From assembly GCA_965226435.1 (NCBI GenBank), contig CBDDCY010000011.1, positions 620,001 through 684,000 on the forward strand: a DNA stretch of 64,000 nucleotides, given 5' to 3'. The stretch comes from UBA6623 sp965226435. Its GTDB lineage: Bacteria; Acidobacteriota; Terriglobia; Bryobacterales; UBA6623. Below are positions 51,795 to 61,840 of the stretch, one piece after another. Each line of letters opens with the position of its first letter. Position 1 is the stretch's first letter. The translations under genes and the position numbers were made by a program. The notes under the pieces were generated by a model. It was not told where the DNA came from. It made no database searches and saw only the letters and a program-made list of their open reading frames with translations.

Positions 51795-53375
51795 CGATCT
51801 ATCCTCCTAGTGAGAAGTCGCTCTTCCGGCGCAAATAGTTACAGTTTACTTTTACGAATATATTCCGCGCCGCCGAACGGGCATTGGGGCGGATCAGGGC
51901 TGTTGCTGTGCCAAACTGGAGGCGGCATGAGCGGTTCTAGAGCCTTTCCGATCTTCGTTTTTCTGCTTGTCTTGGCGAGTTCCTGCGAACAGCATCGCTC
52001 GATCCCTCCAGTAGGCTACCGAGGGTGGGAGGCCTACGGCGGCGGAGCCGAAAACCTCCGTTACTCGGCCCTCGATCAGATCAACCGCGACAATGTCGGG
52101 CAACTCGAGGTTGCCTGGACTTACGACACCGGCGACGTCTTCGACGGCTCGGAGATGCAGTGCAATCCGATCGTTGTCGACGACGTGCTCTATGCCACCA
52201 GTCCGAAGATGCAGGTCCTCGCGCTGAACGCGGGCGCCGGCGAACTGATTTGGAGCTTTGATCCTTTCGAGGGCGAGCTTACCCGTCAGCGCCGCAATCG
52301 CGGCGTGGTCTATTGGGCCCAAGGGGATGATCGCCGCATCCTCTTTACGGCGCGTCATTTTCTCTACGCCCTGAACGCCGACGACGGGAAGTCGATTTCG
52401 TCGTTTGGCGACGACGGCCGAGTTGATCTGCGCGAGGCGTTTGAGCGCGACCGAAACCGCATCTCGATTTCCGCGGCCACTCCGGGCGTCATCTACAAAG
52501 ACCTGTTGATCCTCGGCAGTCTGCTCAGCGAGTCGCTGCCCTCGGCGCCGGGCGACATTCGCGCTTACGACGTCCGCACCGGCGAACTGCGTTGGAGCTT
52601 CCACACAATTCCGCATCCGGGCGAATTTGGCCACGAAACTTGGCCCGCCGACGCCTGGAAGTATATCGGTGGGGCCAACAACTGGGCTGGGATGAGCGTT
52701 GACGTCGAACGCGGCATTGTCTTTTGCCCGACCGGATCGGCGGCCTTCGATTTCTACGGCGCCAACCGAGTCGGCGACAACCTGTTCGCGAACACCCTGC
52801 TGGCGCTTGACGCGGCGACCGGCGAGCGTCTGTGGCACTTCCAAAACGTTCGGCATGACGTTTGGGATCGTGACTTTCCGGCGCCGCCCAATCTCGTCCG
52901 AGTCAAGCGCGGTGGACGCTTCGTCGACGCGGTCGCGCAGATCGCCAAGTCGGGCCATGTTTGGGTCTTCGATCGAGAGACGGGCGAAACACTCTTTCCG
53001 ATCGAGTACCGCGATGTTCCCCTGTCCCAAGTCGAGGGTGAAGTGCTGGCGACTCAGCAACCCCTACCGCTGAAGCCTCCGCCTTTCGCGCGCCAGATCT
53101 TCACGGAAAATATGGTGACACGCCGCACTCCGGAAGCTTACGAAGCGGTGATGCGAACGTTCCGAACGATCCACAGCGGCGACCAGTTCACCGCCCCTTC
53201 TCTAGCCGGCACGGTCATCTTTCCCGGATATGACGGAGGCGGGGAGTGGGGCGGCGCGGCTTTCGACCCTCAGACCGGCTTGCTCTACGTCAACGCCAAC
53301 GAAATGCCGTGGATCTTGCGGCTGGTCGAGAAACCGCCCGCCGACAAGCTGCTGAGTGGCCGCGACCTGTACCTA

Positions 53376-54467
53376 CTGAGTCTCGCATAATATACTGTCA
53401 ATCGAGACAAAGAGAAGACTGTTTCCAGAAAGCGGTAATCAAGCGCGGTTTGCGGCGCATTCGCCGCAGCGCTTTGCGGGCGCGCTCGTCGAGTTCCCAG
53501 TAGTCCTTCGGGCAGACGTTGGGCAACTCGTGCTGCTTCCAGTACGCCCAAATGTATTCCACCGGGTTCAACTCCGGCGCATAGGGCGGCAAGTACTCCG
53601 TTGCGATGTGATCCTCGGAGAGCTGGATGAACTCCCGCACCAGGCGGCTGCGGTGCGCCGGCAGCCGGTCCCAGACGATCAGCAGTGGGCCGTCGATGTG
53701 GCGCAGCAAAGCCTTCAGGAAGTCGATGACCTCCAACTCGCCGATCGCGCCGGGATAGAGCCGGAAGTAAAAGTTGCGCAACGTCAGCCCGGCCGACACC
53801 GACAGCTTGTCCCAGTTGAAGTTGAACTCCAACACCGGTGTCTCGCCGCGCGGCGCCCAGGTGCGGCAACGATGCGGCTTCTGACTCAATCCGCTTTCGT
53901 CGATGAAGACGATCGTACGTTCTTCTTTGCGGGCTTTTTTTAATGGCCGGCCAAGTCTTGCGCTGCCAGCCGCGGATGGCCTCTTCGTTGCGCTCCCGCG
54001 CTTTGCCGACGGGCCGTTGCGGGCTCCAACCGAGCGCCCGCGGGATCTTCCAGACATGGCCCTCGTGATAGCGCACGCCGAACTCGTCTCCGATCAGACG
54101 AGCGACCCGCGGACAGCTCCACAGCGGCGTCGGGAAGCCGTGCGCCTCGGGGCCTTCCAGCAGCAACGCCTCGAGGCGTTCGAGCTGCGCGGCGTCCAAC
54201 AGCGGCTTACGGCCGGCGCGGCCGGCCTGGCGCAACCCGGCTTCGCCGTCACGCCGGTATCGTCGCAGCCACTCGCTGACGCTTTGCCGCGCGACCTTCA
54301 ATCGCCTCGCTGTCTCGGACTGACTACAGCCTTGCTCGACCAACCGGATCGCTTTGAAACGGCGCTTCTCCAGGGCCTCGAAATCCCGCCGTACGCCTTT
54401 TGTATTTCCCATACATACAAAGACGTACGTACCCCAAAAAGGTGTCACTTTATTTTGCGAGACTCAA
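53376..54467 (-). mobile_element. IS630-family insertion sequence (1092 bp)
   Basis: Ends read CTGAGTCTCGCATAATA at 53376 and, on the other strand, TTGAGTCTCGCAAAATA ending at 54467, both flanked by TA (53374-53375 and 54468-54469), the target of IS630/Tc1 elements. The insertion lies within the PQQ dehydrogenase gene. Confidence 0.93.
53398..54412 (-). CDS. IS630-family transposase in two frames
   Basis: The N-terminal half (MGNTKGVRRDFEALEKRR, with HTH regions SQSETARRLKVARQSVSEW) and the DDE half lie in different frames: Asp in IVFIDESGLS, Asp in LIVWDRLPAH and Glu in YAPELNPVEY. They meet at a run of seven A on the coding strand (53935-53941); loss of one A fuses them as ...IKKARKEERT. 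Some IS630 elements use frameshifting or slippage to make a full protein, so it may still function. ATG 54412 is the first good start. Confidence 0.85.
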
Positions 54468-55233
54468 TAAGCCACTGCGCGAGTTGCCACAAGGACGATT
54501 TCAGCGGCACCCCACCGGAGTTTCCGTCGCTGGCCGCGGCAGGCGATAAGTTGAATCGCGGTGAGTTCATCGGCATTATGCGCCGAGGCGCGGGGCGAAT
54601 GCCCGGCTTTGGGCATCTGGGCGCCGACGCCTTAAAGGTAGTGGCCGATTACGTGCTGTATGGAGAGGCCGCGAGGACGACCACCTCGGCCGGCCCTTCG
54701 CCGATCGACCTGCGATACGCGAGCGACGGTTACAACAAGTTCTTGGATCCCGACGGTTATCCCGCGGTTGAACCGCCCTGGGGCACGCTCAATGCAATCG
54801 ACCTAGACGCCGGCGAAATCGCCTGGAAGGTGCCGTTTGGAGAATTTCCCGAGTTAGTCGCGCAAGGAATCAAAGACACGGGAAGCGAGAACTACGGCGG
54901 CCCGATCGTTACGGCGGGGGGGCTGGTCTTTATCGGCGCCACCAATCACGACGCGAAGTTCCACGTCTTCGACAAACTGACCGGTGAGCTGTTGTGGGAG
55001 ACAAAGTTGCCCGCGGGCGGCAACGCCACCCCGGCGATGTATGAAGTCGACGGCCGCCAGTTCGTTGTGATCGGCGCGGGCGGCGGCAAATCCGGGCAAC
55101 CCTCGGGAGGCAGCTACGTGGCGTTCGCGCTACCGGCGGACGAAGCGAGGCGATAGCACTACGATAGAGATTTTGCGTACAGTGCGGCGAACGCCTGATG
55201 GCTGTCACCCGGCATCGGGTCCATAATGATTCC

Positions 55234-55989
55234 ATGCCTCGATCCGGGCGGGTTGTCACGATCCTGTTGCCTTTGCTGATTGGTTGGGCCGTTCTCGACG
55301 CCGCCGCCGCGGAGGAAGACAGTAAGGAAAAAGGCGCGCGGATCTTCCGCCAGGCGCGCGAACGAGCCGGTGTAGGCGACGACGCCGAACCCCTACGCGA
55401 TTGCACATTCGATCTGCTGACGCGTACCCACGCTAAAGACGCGAAGGCGAAGAAATCCATCGAACTCCCCAGCCGCGTTTCTTTCATCGCGCCGTCGGTG
55501 GTTCGCCAAGAAATCGAAGCTCCCGGCGCGAAGATCATCGTCGTGTTCGACGGGAAACAGGGTTGGCAGGTTCTGCCCGGCAGCACGAAGTACTTGCCCG
55601 ATACGGCTTCGGAACAGATTCGGGCCGATCTCGCGCGCACTTACGTTCTCTTCTTCGCCGATCCGCAACCCGATGCCGTGCGGTTCCTGCGTGAAGAGGT
55701 CATTGACGGACGTACAACCGAAGTCATCGAACTTAACGATGTCGGTGATATGGCGCTACGGCTCTTCGTCGACACCGAAACGTCCGACGTCGTCAAGAAG
55801 ATGTTTGTCGGCGATACGCCGACCGGGATGGCGCAGGTCGAGGAATTCCTCTCGAACTTCAGAGACGTGGGAGGCTACCGTTTCCCGCTCTCGAAACGCG
55901 TCATGCGCAACGGCGCTTTGGGTGTCGAGACGACGATCACGAATATCAAGATCAACGTCGGGTTGCGGCGGGAAGCTCTTCTGCGTTGA
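55234..55989 (+). CDS. LolA-like outer-membrane lipoprotein-sorting protein
   Basis: A 251-residue periplasmic protein with a signal peptide (TILLPLLIGWAVLDAAAA) and a LolA/LolB-like half-barrel (LPSRVSFIAPSVVRQEIEAP, IVVFDGKQGWQVLPGS, LRLFVDTETSDVVKKMFVG). The equivalent acidobacterial proteins have no proven cargo. ATG 55234 begins just before the signal peptide. It stands downstream of the PQQ dehydrogenase and may be co-transcribed. Confidence 0.78.
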   Translation: MPRSGRVVTILLPLLIGWAVLDAAAAEEDSKEKGARIFRQARERAGVGDDAEPLRDCTFDLLTRTHAKDAKAKKSIELPSRVSFIAPSVVRQEIEAPGAKIIVVFDGKQGWQVLPGSTKYLPDTASEQIRADLARTYVLFFADPQPDAVRFLREEVIDGRTTEVIELNDVGDMALRLFVDTETSDVVKKMFVGDTPTGMAQVEEFLSNFRDVGGYRFPLSKRVMRNGALGVETTITNIKINVGLRREALLR

Positions 55990-56122
55990 ACCCGAGAATT
56001 TCCGACAGTTCGTAAGAAATAGCGGCTCTCCGCCCGCTTCAAGCCCAGGGCCCTGAATTACGACCGCCAATCCATGCCCGAGCCTCCGCGGCCCAGGGCC
56101 TGAATCGGCTAGTGTGGTGTTG

Positions 56123-57040
56123 ATGTTACGCAGAAAGCCTGTTTTTCTGGCAATCCTCGTTCTCATGGCCGCAGCCGCGGCGATCAAAGCGGTCCCCTGG
56201 CGGCTGGCGGTGTTCGAGCTGAAACTTAGCGGCAATCTGCCCGAGCACTCCTGGGGAGGCGTGATCTCCGGTGTCATCCCGGACCTAGAGCCGAAAGACA
56301 ATCTGAGGCGCCTGGTGGTAGGCGAGGTGACACTCGCGGAATGGGATCCTGATAACCCCTGTCCTGTGGTCTGGAATACACCCATGGGCAGAATGCGCGG
56401 CTTCATCGAAGACCGTCATATCCTGGAACACTTCCTGGTTCGGTCTTGGATCGTCGACCCGGACGGTCCGAAAGTTCAAAAGGGCGACGTCGTTCTTGAA
56501 ATCGGGGCTTGGATTGGCGCTTTCACCAAACACGCGCTGCGGGATGGAGCCGCGAAGGTTATTGCGTTCGAGCCACACCCGGTAAATCGCAATTGCTTCG
56601 AGCAGAATTTCGCGAAGGAAATCGCTTCCGGCCGTGTGGTTGTTGTGAAACAAGCCGCTTGGGATGGGGCCGGCTCGGTGCGAATGGCGAATATCGGCCC
56701 CGACAACAAATACCGCAGCAACAAGGGCTTCGCGGTTGCGTACGAGGGTCCCGTCGAAGTGGAAGCGGCTACTATCGACGAAGTTGTGGCGCGGCTGGGA
56801 CTGACGCAGGTCGACTTCATCAACGTGGATATTGAAGGCGGTGACACGCGCGCGCTGCGCGGCGCGACGACTACCATTCAGAATTTCCGCCCCGTTATCG
56901 TTAGCTGCCTCCACCATATCCCAGGCGATCGGAAGCGGGTTGTGGATACGATTTTGGCGATAGAACCCCGTTACGAGGTAGAACGGACCCTCCTCCAAGG
57001 CTACTTCCGGCCCACGGACGCGGCGCGGCCGGCTCCGTAA
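56123..57040 (+). CDS. FkbM-family methyltransferase
   Basis: A 305-residue protein with an N-terminal hydrophobic segment (FLAILVLMAAAAAIKAVPW) that anchors or exports it. The SAM-binding core follows (VVLEIGAWIGAFTKHAL, KVIAFEPHPVNRNCFEQN) and then the FkbM signature FINVDIEGGDTRALRGAT. Such enzymes methylate sugar hydroxyls in polysaccharides or lipids. No glycan cluster is next to it. GTG and TTG codons precede the ATG used. Confidence 0.88.
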   Translation: MLRRKPVFLAILVLMAAAAAIKAVPWRLAVFELKLSGNLPEHSWGGVISGVIPDLEPKDNLRRLVVGEVTLAEWDPDNPCPVVWNTPMGRMRGFIEDRHILEHFLVRSWIVDPDGPKVQKGDVVLEIGAWIGAFTKHALRDGAAKVIAFEPHPVNRNCFEQNFAKEIASGRVVVVKQAAWDGAGSVRMANIGPDNKYRSNKGFAVAYEGPVEVEAATIDEVVARLGLTQVDFINVDIEGGDTRALRGATTTIQNFRPVIVSCLHHIPGDRKRVVDTILAIEPRYEVERTLLQGYFRPTDAARPAP

Positions 57041-57153
57041 TCAGTGAAAACACGGGCTAACTCTTCCCCGTCGTGGTGCGTCCCCATAGGAGAGGCCGTG
57101 TGTTCCACCACCCCGAGGACTCCTCCCGAAAGCTGTGTTAAGGTGACTCTAAT

Positions 57154-57678
57154 ATGCAACTGCGTCGATGCCTGTTTCTCTGTCTTTCTTTCTTCGTGTT
57201 CGCTTCGTTGTTGAGCGCCGCGGGGGCTTTATCCAACCGCCGAGCGCCGGGCTTCTCGCTGCCCGACATCAGTCTGCAACAGCACGACCTTTACAAGTAT
57301 CGCGGCAAGGTCGTCATCCTGAACATCATGCGGACGCAGTGCCCGCACTGCAAGACCTTTACCGGGGTCCTTGGGCACGCCGAGGCCAAATTCGAAGGGA
57401 AGATTCAGATCATCAACGTCGTCAACCCACCCGACAACCAGAAGAGCGTTCGCGCCTATCTGCAGTCCAGCAACAACCAGTTGGTCCTTTTCGATACCGG
57501 GCAGGTGGCGGCTTCCTACCTAAAGATCACGCCCGAGAATCCCAGCTTTGATACGCCGCATTTCTTTGTGATCGACCAGCAGGGTTGGATCCAAGAGGAC
57601 TATGGCCACAACGCCCTGAATCAGAGCATTTTCGAGGGCGACGAAATCAACACCATCATCGAAAAGTACCTGCAGTAA
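57154..57678 (+). CDS. Exported thioredoxin-fold protein (TlpA/AhpC-like)
   Basis: A 174-residue protein with a signal peptide (LFLCLSFFVFASLLSAAGA) and a thioredoxin fold: APGFSLPDI, VVILNIMRTQCPHCKTF with the CPHC active site, and the cis-Pro loop TPHFFVIDQQGW. It probably acts as a periplasmic disulfide reductase or resurrects oxidised partners such as cytochrome c precursors. Confidence 0.88.
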   Translation: MQLRRCLFLCLSFFVFASLLSAAGALSNRRAPGFSLPDISLQQHDLYKYRGKVVILNIMRTQCPHCKTFTGVLGHAEAKFEGKIQIINVVNPPDNQKSVRAYLQSSNNQLVLFDTGQVAASYLKITPENPSFDTPHFFVIDQQGWIQEDYGHNALNQSIFEGDEINTIIEKYLQ

Positions 57679-57717
57679 AAGCAGCCCGGCTCGGTTCGCG
57701 CGGAAACACCCCGGCCG

Positions 57718-59158
57718 CTAACCTGAAACTTCAAATTTCGCCGTCGTGGGGACGAGCTGGTAACCCATTTGTTTGGCAATGAGTTGGATCGAGGTCAGGC
57801 GCTTTTGGCGAAAGCGCTGCTCGTAAGCCTCCAGGCCTTCATCCACGTAGTCTTGTCCCCAGCGCAGCATGCGATAAATGTGAACGGCCAGTTTGCGGGC
57901 CGTCGCGAAGACCGCCGTCGCGCCGCCCTTGCGCCGAGCAATGCGGCGAAACGAGGCCCCCAGCGCCGTCGACGACTTGCCCACCGAAAGCGCCGCCATC
58001 CGCGGCACGCCCGCGATCCTGGTCGCCCCCGTGCCCTTGTTCTTCTTCGACAGCGGCTTGCCCGCCGAAAACGCCGTCTTCGGAGTCAAACGCAGCCACG
58101 AAACAAAATGCCGCTCGCTCGGAAAAGCCCGCCAATCCAACCCCGCCTCCCCGACAATCACTTGCGCCGCGCCGACGCTGATGCCGTCAATCCGCGTCAA
58201 ATCCACTCCCGCCAAACGCCATAACGCCGTCCGCAACGGCTGCTCTCCCCGCCGCTTCATCGCCTTCTGCTTGGCGGGGTTCGGATGCGCCGGCGGCTCC
58301 GACTCGGCCCGCTCGGGCGCCCCCAACTGCTCCAACAAAGCGAGGATTCGCCGATCATAGGCCGCCATGATCTCGCTGACGTGTTCGTAAAGCCGCAACG
58401 CCATTTCCAAATTGAACAGATGCTCCGCGCGCCAGTGACCACTCAAATGCTCGGTGATCTGGGCCTCGGACTTCTTGCAGCGCTTGTCGCGAAACGCCGC
58501 CAACCGCGCCGGATCGCGCTCGCCCGCCACCATCGCCCGCACCATCGCCAAGCCCGTCTTGCCCGTCAAGTCGCTCACCGCCCGGTGCACTTGCACGTTC
58601 ATCTGGTCCAAGGCCTTTTGCATCCGTTGCACCGCGCGCGTCGCTTCGCCCGTCATGTTCGCCCGCTCGCGTTCGAGAGCGCGCAAGGCACAGATCGACT
58701 CGCTCGGCCGAAACGAACCGCGCAGCAAGCCGCAACTATGCAGCACTTGCAACCATTGGCAATCGATCATGTCGCTCTTTCGCCCCGGCACATGGCTCAG
58801 TTGCCGCGCGTTTGACCAAGACCGGCTCGATGCCCCGTTCTTCCAACAGCTCATAGAGCGGAATCCAGTACACACTGGTCGCTTCCATCGCCACTGATTC
58901 GATCCCCTCGGCCTCGAGCCAGTCGGCCAACTTTTCCAGTTGCGGGGTGGTCGTGGTGAAGGTCTTCACTTGGGGCTCTTGTCCGTCGGCGCCGGGACAA
59001 CAAACCCAGTGTTCTCGCGAGCCCAGATCGATCCCGGCGACGTTCTCGCGGATGACCCGTAAACCGAGCGCTCGCTTGGCCGGCTTGTTGTGGTTGGGGG
59101 TGCGCTCGTTGCGCTTGTTGGTCGTGTGGTTGCTCGTGGACTTGGGGCCTGTCTTCAT
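57718..59158 (-). pseudogene. IS110-family transposase, frameshifted
   Basis: The DEDD half is in one frame (AGIDLGSREHWVCC, ESVAMEATSVYWIPLYELLE) and continues to VLVKRAATEP before stopping at 58736. The rest is in another frame from NARQLSHVPGRKSDMIDC, with the C-terminal transposase_20 region (ARLTRIDGISVGAAQVI-like, WLRLTPKTAFSAGK). Removing one A from the AAA at 58811-58813 restores VLVNARQLSHVPG, the normal family sequence. Start ATG 59158 follows GAGAGA. It is an inactive copy, unless the base is a sequencing error. Confidence 0.88.
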
Positions 59159-59400
59159 GCTAATCTCTCTGTTCGTGGTCGACACAGGCCGCGGCCCGAG
59201 TTGGCTGAATCGTGGACTCTAACCTGGGGGAGTGCCTTCAACGAGGGCCTCGCCAATGAACGACAGCCCTCGGGGCCATACTAGCCTTGGGGCAATTAGC
59301 ACCAGTGACCTAGGGGCCTTAGCTGCCGCGGCCTGTGCCGGCTGTCAGCATACCCGACTCTTGCTGTCGCCCCCCAGTTTCTAACCCGAATGAGCCGGCG
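57718..59400 (-). mobile_element. IS110-family element (borders uncertain)
   Basis: IS110 elements lack standard inverted repeats, so exact ends cannot be read. The non-coding stretch 59159-59390 upstream of the transposase probably holds the 5' end, where the bridge RNA of this family is encoded. Nothing else coding is present in it. Confidence 0.5.
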
Positions 59401-59580
59401 CGGCCGGTGGCCCACTAGTCTGAAACTTCAATTGGGCGTTACCCGGAGATTCACAACGGCTACCAATAGATCGGACTTTCACCCACCCGAGCCGCGCCGC
59501 CGTGCGGCGCGGTCCGGGCGAACCCTTCGACCAAGTTTCTCCCCTGAACGATTCGGCCCAGCCGGTGGCGCCACTAGTCT
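59398..59580. repeat. Long intergenic repeat, copy B
   Basis: Matches the flanks of copy A (1354-1626) but lacks its 110-bp palindromic insert, having instead a short hairpin GCCGCGCCGCC-GTGC-GGCGCGG. The element is bounded by near-identical GGTGGC[G]CCACTAGTCT sequences at 59396-59413 and 59563-59580. The repeat abuts the end of pyrF. It carries no gene. Confidence 0.75.
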
Positions 59581-60337
59581 AGTCGAAGACCCGCGCGATA
59601 GTTTGCTGGATGCCCTGGGCGGCTTCGCGCGGGTCCGGTGCGTTCTTGATAGGCCTACCGACCACGATATAGTCCGCCCCGTTGCGAAACGCCTGTTCGA
59701 CATTGACGACGCGCTTTTGGTCGTCGACATTGGCGACGGGCCGGATGCCGGGGGTCACGACCAGAAATCGGGACCCCAGCTCTTCCCGTAAGCCCGCGGC
59801 TTCCAAGCCCGACGAGATGACCCCATCGCACCCCACCGCGAGGGCCCTCCGCGCCCGCGAGAGGACCAATTCCCCCGGGTTGCATTGAAACCCCAGATCG
59901 TGGAGATCGCCCTCATCGAGGCTCGTGAGCACGGTGACGGCGAGCACTTTCACGTCTTGCTTGGCCTCGCAAGCCGCCGCCAGAATGTTCTCATTCCCGT
60001 GCACGGTGCAGAAGGTTGCGCCGCGGCCGTTGAGTCGGCGCACCGCCGAACCCACCGTTTGCGGAACGTCGAAGAATTTGAGGTCCACGAAGACTCGCTT
60101 GTCGCGGTTTTGGAGCTCGGCGAGCAATTCGAAATAACCGCCGGCCATGAAGAGTTCAAGACCGATCTTGTAGAACCAGACACTGTCCCCCAGCCGGTCG
60201 ATCATCGCCAACGCATCCTCGTGGGTCGGAACATCGAGCGCGAAGATCAACCGCTCTCTGACCGGGATGTTTTTTTTGGAAAGGAAATTCGGGGCGCCGT
60301 TTTGGGAGGCAGCTGCTTGGTTGGTGGAATCCGTCAT
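59579..60337 (-). CDS. pyrF: Orotidine 5'-phosphate decarboxylase
   Basis: Makes UMP from OMP in pyrimidine synthesis. The 252-residue TIM barrel shows IFALDVPTHEDALAMI, the catalytic KFFD within VFVDLKFFDVPQTVGS, VLAVTVLTSLDE and VTPGIRP, then ADYIVVGRPI. The ATG overlaps the stop of the preceding gene (ATGA, 60334-60337), suggesting coupling. An N-terminal extension of about 25 residues is of low complexity. Confidence 0.97.
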   Translation of the reverse strand: MTDSTNQAAASQNGAPNFLSKKNIPVRERLIFALDVPTHEDALAMIDRLGDSVWFYKIGLELFMAGGYFELLAELQNRDKRVFVDLKFFDVPQTVGSAVRRLNGRGATFCTVHGNENILAAACEAKQDVKVLAVTVLTSLDEGDLHDLGFQCNPGELVLSRARRALAVGCDGVISSGLEAAGLREELGSRFLVVTPGIRPVANVDDQKRVVNVEQAFRNGADYIVVGRPIKNAPDPREAAQGIQQTIARVFD

Positions 60338-61614
60338 GGTTTGTTCGTCGAGCCGAGCTTAGCGCCTTTGCTTGCGGGGAGACGGCGACTCGTCCGCGTC
60401 GGCTCGGCGGCCCCTCCTCGAAGGCTCCCCAACATCCCCCGCATCGCCGTGCTGAGATCCTTGGGAAACGTAATCGTGTATTCCAAGGCCTTGCGCAACT
60501 TCAACGCGTTACTAATCGCATCTCGCCAAGGGTAGGCGCTCGGCGTCGCGTCATAGATGAAGTAGAAGACCGGAATCCGCGCGCCGTCGGTCCGCGCCGG
60601 GCGCTCGACCGAAACTTGCTGATCGAGGACCAGCTTCGGGCCGAGGATGATGACGGCGTCGGCTTCGGGCTCTTGTGAGCCCAAGTGCCGCTCGAGCAAC
60701 GAGGAAAGAAAGCGCGGCCCGCTATCGTCATCGGCGAGTTGAGTGAAGTCGACTATGCCGCCTTCGATCGTTTCGACGGCCTCGCCCAGCCCGGGGAAGT
60801 CGATTCGCGAGACGGCGTCTTGCTCAAAGATGACACGCTCCTGCTGCATGTTGAACGCCGTCAGACCGAAGGTGCCAAAGCCTGGCTCCCTTGAGATGGC
60901 TCGCAGAATCGAGATCAAGTTCCGCAGGTCGTAGCTGCGCAGGCGAACATCGCGCGGATCGGTGGGCGTGAAATTCACCAGCACCTTCACGTGCAACAAC
61001 CGCCGCCCCGGCGATCGCATGACCGGTGGATCCTCGGCGAAGATGTCGGGATTGCGCGAGGAAGCTCTGTAGGCGGTCGCTCCGCCCGCTAAATCGGCGA
61101 CGTCAGCGACATCCCTCGTTTCGATTTCCCAGTGATCGGCACAAACTTCCTCGCGGCTGTTGCGCATCAACCAATCGACGCGGTAGCGCCCCGGCCCCAG
61201 CGTGTAGCTGCCGCCCAGCGTCGCGTTTCCCCCGGCGTCGGCCTCAATGGCCGGAACCTTGTAACGGTCGAGGAAATGATAGGATTCATCTCGCCCGTCG
61301 AGAGGACGGATGCGGAACAGGATTCGTAGGTTGTCTCCGCCTCCCGCCAAGTCGCGAAGAGGAATCTGGACCTGATAGCCGGCGAGAAACCGCAGGTCGA
61401 AACCAAGCCTCGGCGGCAACGGTGTCACGCGGCACGGCAAGTCGGCTCTGGTCGCCTCGGCGTTAAGTACGGCACGATCGGTTCCGAGCAGATGCACTTG
61501 CGCGTCGATTAACTCGGAACGCATCAGCGTTTGCGAGGAAGACGGAAGGCAAGCGACCAGGACCAACAGACCCGCCGTCAACAGATTCCGGCCGTCATTT
61601 ACGCTCATCCGCAT
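60334..61614 (-). CDS. Exported acidobacterial protein of unknown function
   Basis: A 426-residue protein with a signal peptide (LLTAGLLVLVACLPSSSQ). It begins with a beta-rich domain (LGFDLRFLAGYQVQIPLRDL, FRIRPLDGRDESYHFLDRYK), followed by a VWA-like alpha/beta region (LLHVKVLVNFTPTD, SILRAISREPGFGTFGLTAF, ADAVIILGPKLVLDQQV). It resembles conserved proteins of Acidobacteriota without assigned function. Its stop overlaps the pyrF start by 4 nt. Confidence 0.7.
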   Translation of the reverse strand: MRMSVNDGRNLLTAGLLVLVACLPSSSQTLMRSELIDAQVHLLGTDRAVLNAEATRADLPCRVTPLPPRLGFDLRFLAGYQVQIPLRDLAGGGDNLRILFRIRPLDGRDESYHFLDRYKVPAIEADAGGNATLGGSYTLGPGRYRVDWLMRNSREEVCADHWEIETRDVADVADLAGGATAYRASSRNPDIFAEDPPVMRSPGRRLLHVKVLVNFTPTDPRDVRLRSYDLRNLISILRAISREPGFGTFGLTAFNMQQERVIFEQDAVSRIDFPGLGEAVETIEGGIVDFTQLADDDSGPRFLSSLLERHLGSQEPEADAVIILGPKLVLDQQVSVERPARTDGARIPVFYFIYDATPSAYPWRDAISNALKLRKALEYTITFPKDLSTAMRGMLGSLRGGAAEPTRTSRRLPASKGAKLGSTNKP

Positions 61615-61840
61615 TTCTCAACAATTGCCGGCGGAAGCAGGCGATAGGCCCGCCAATACGTCGTTGCCGTTGCCTGCCGAGACCCCGTCGAATTATATCG
61701 AACCCGGGGAATCACGCCGTTCGGCACCGGGCTCGATTTCTCGGTCCCGGCCGGCCCGGGGCTGTCGCCTGTGTATCCTGTAAGTTGCGGGTGGGGCCAC
61801 GAACAGCGTCGGTCCCGAGTCCGAGGAGAAACCAGGCACC

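Larger units (their letters stand above)
51927..55156 (+). pseudogene. PQQ-dependent dehydrogenase with inserted haem c domain, split by IS630
   Basis: Joining 51927-53375 to 54470-55156 across the IS gives a 711-residue protein in one frame, restoring DLYLSHCASCHKDDF. A lipoprotein signal (FLLVLASSCEQ) is followed by a quinoprotein propeller of the membrane-glucose-dehydrogenase type (GWEAYGGGAENLRYSALDQI, RHDVWDRDFPAPPNL). A cytochrome c domain with CASCH then leads to the last blades (NYGGPIVTAGGLVFIGAT). It should oxidise a sugar or alcohol in the periplasm, passing electrons via haem c. In the present state the product ends at 53390 before the haem motif. ATG 51927 has GGAGG upstream. 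Confidence 0.9.
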
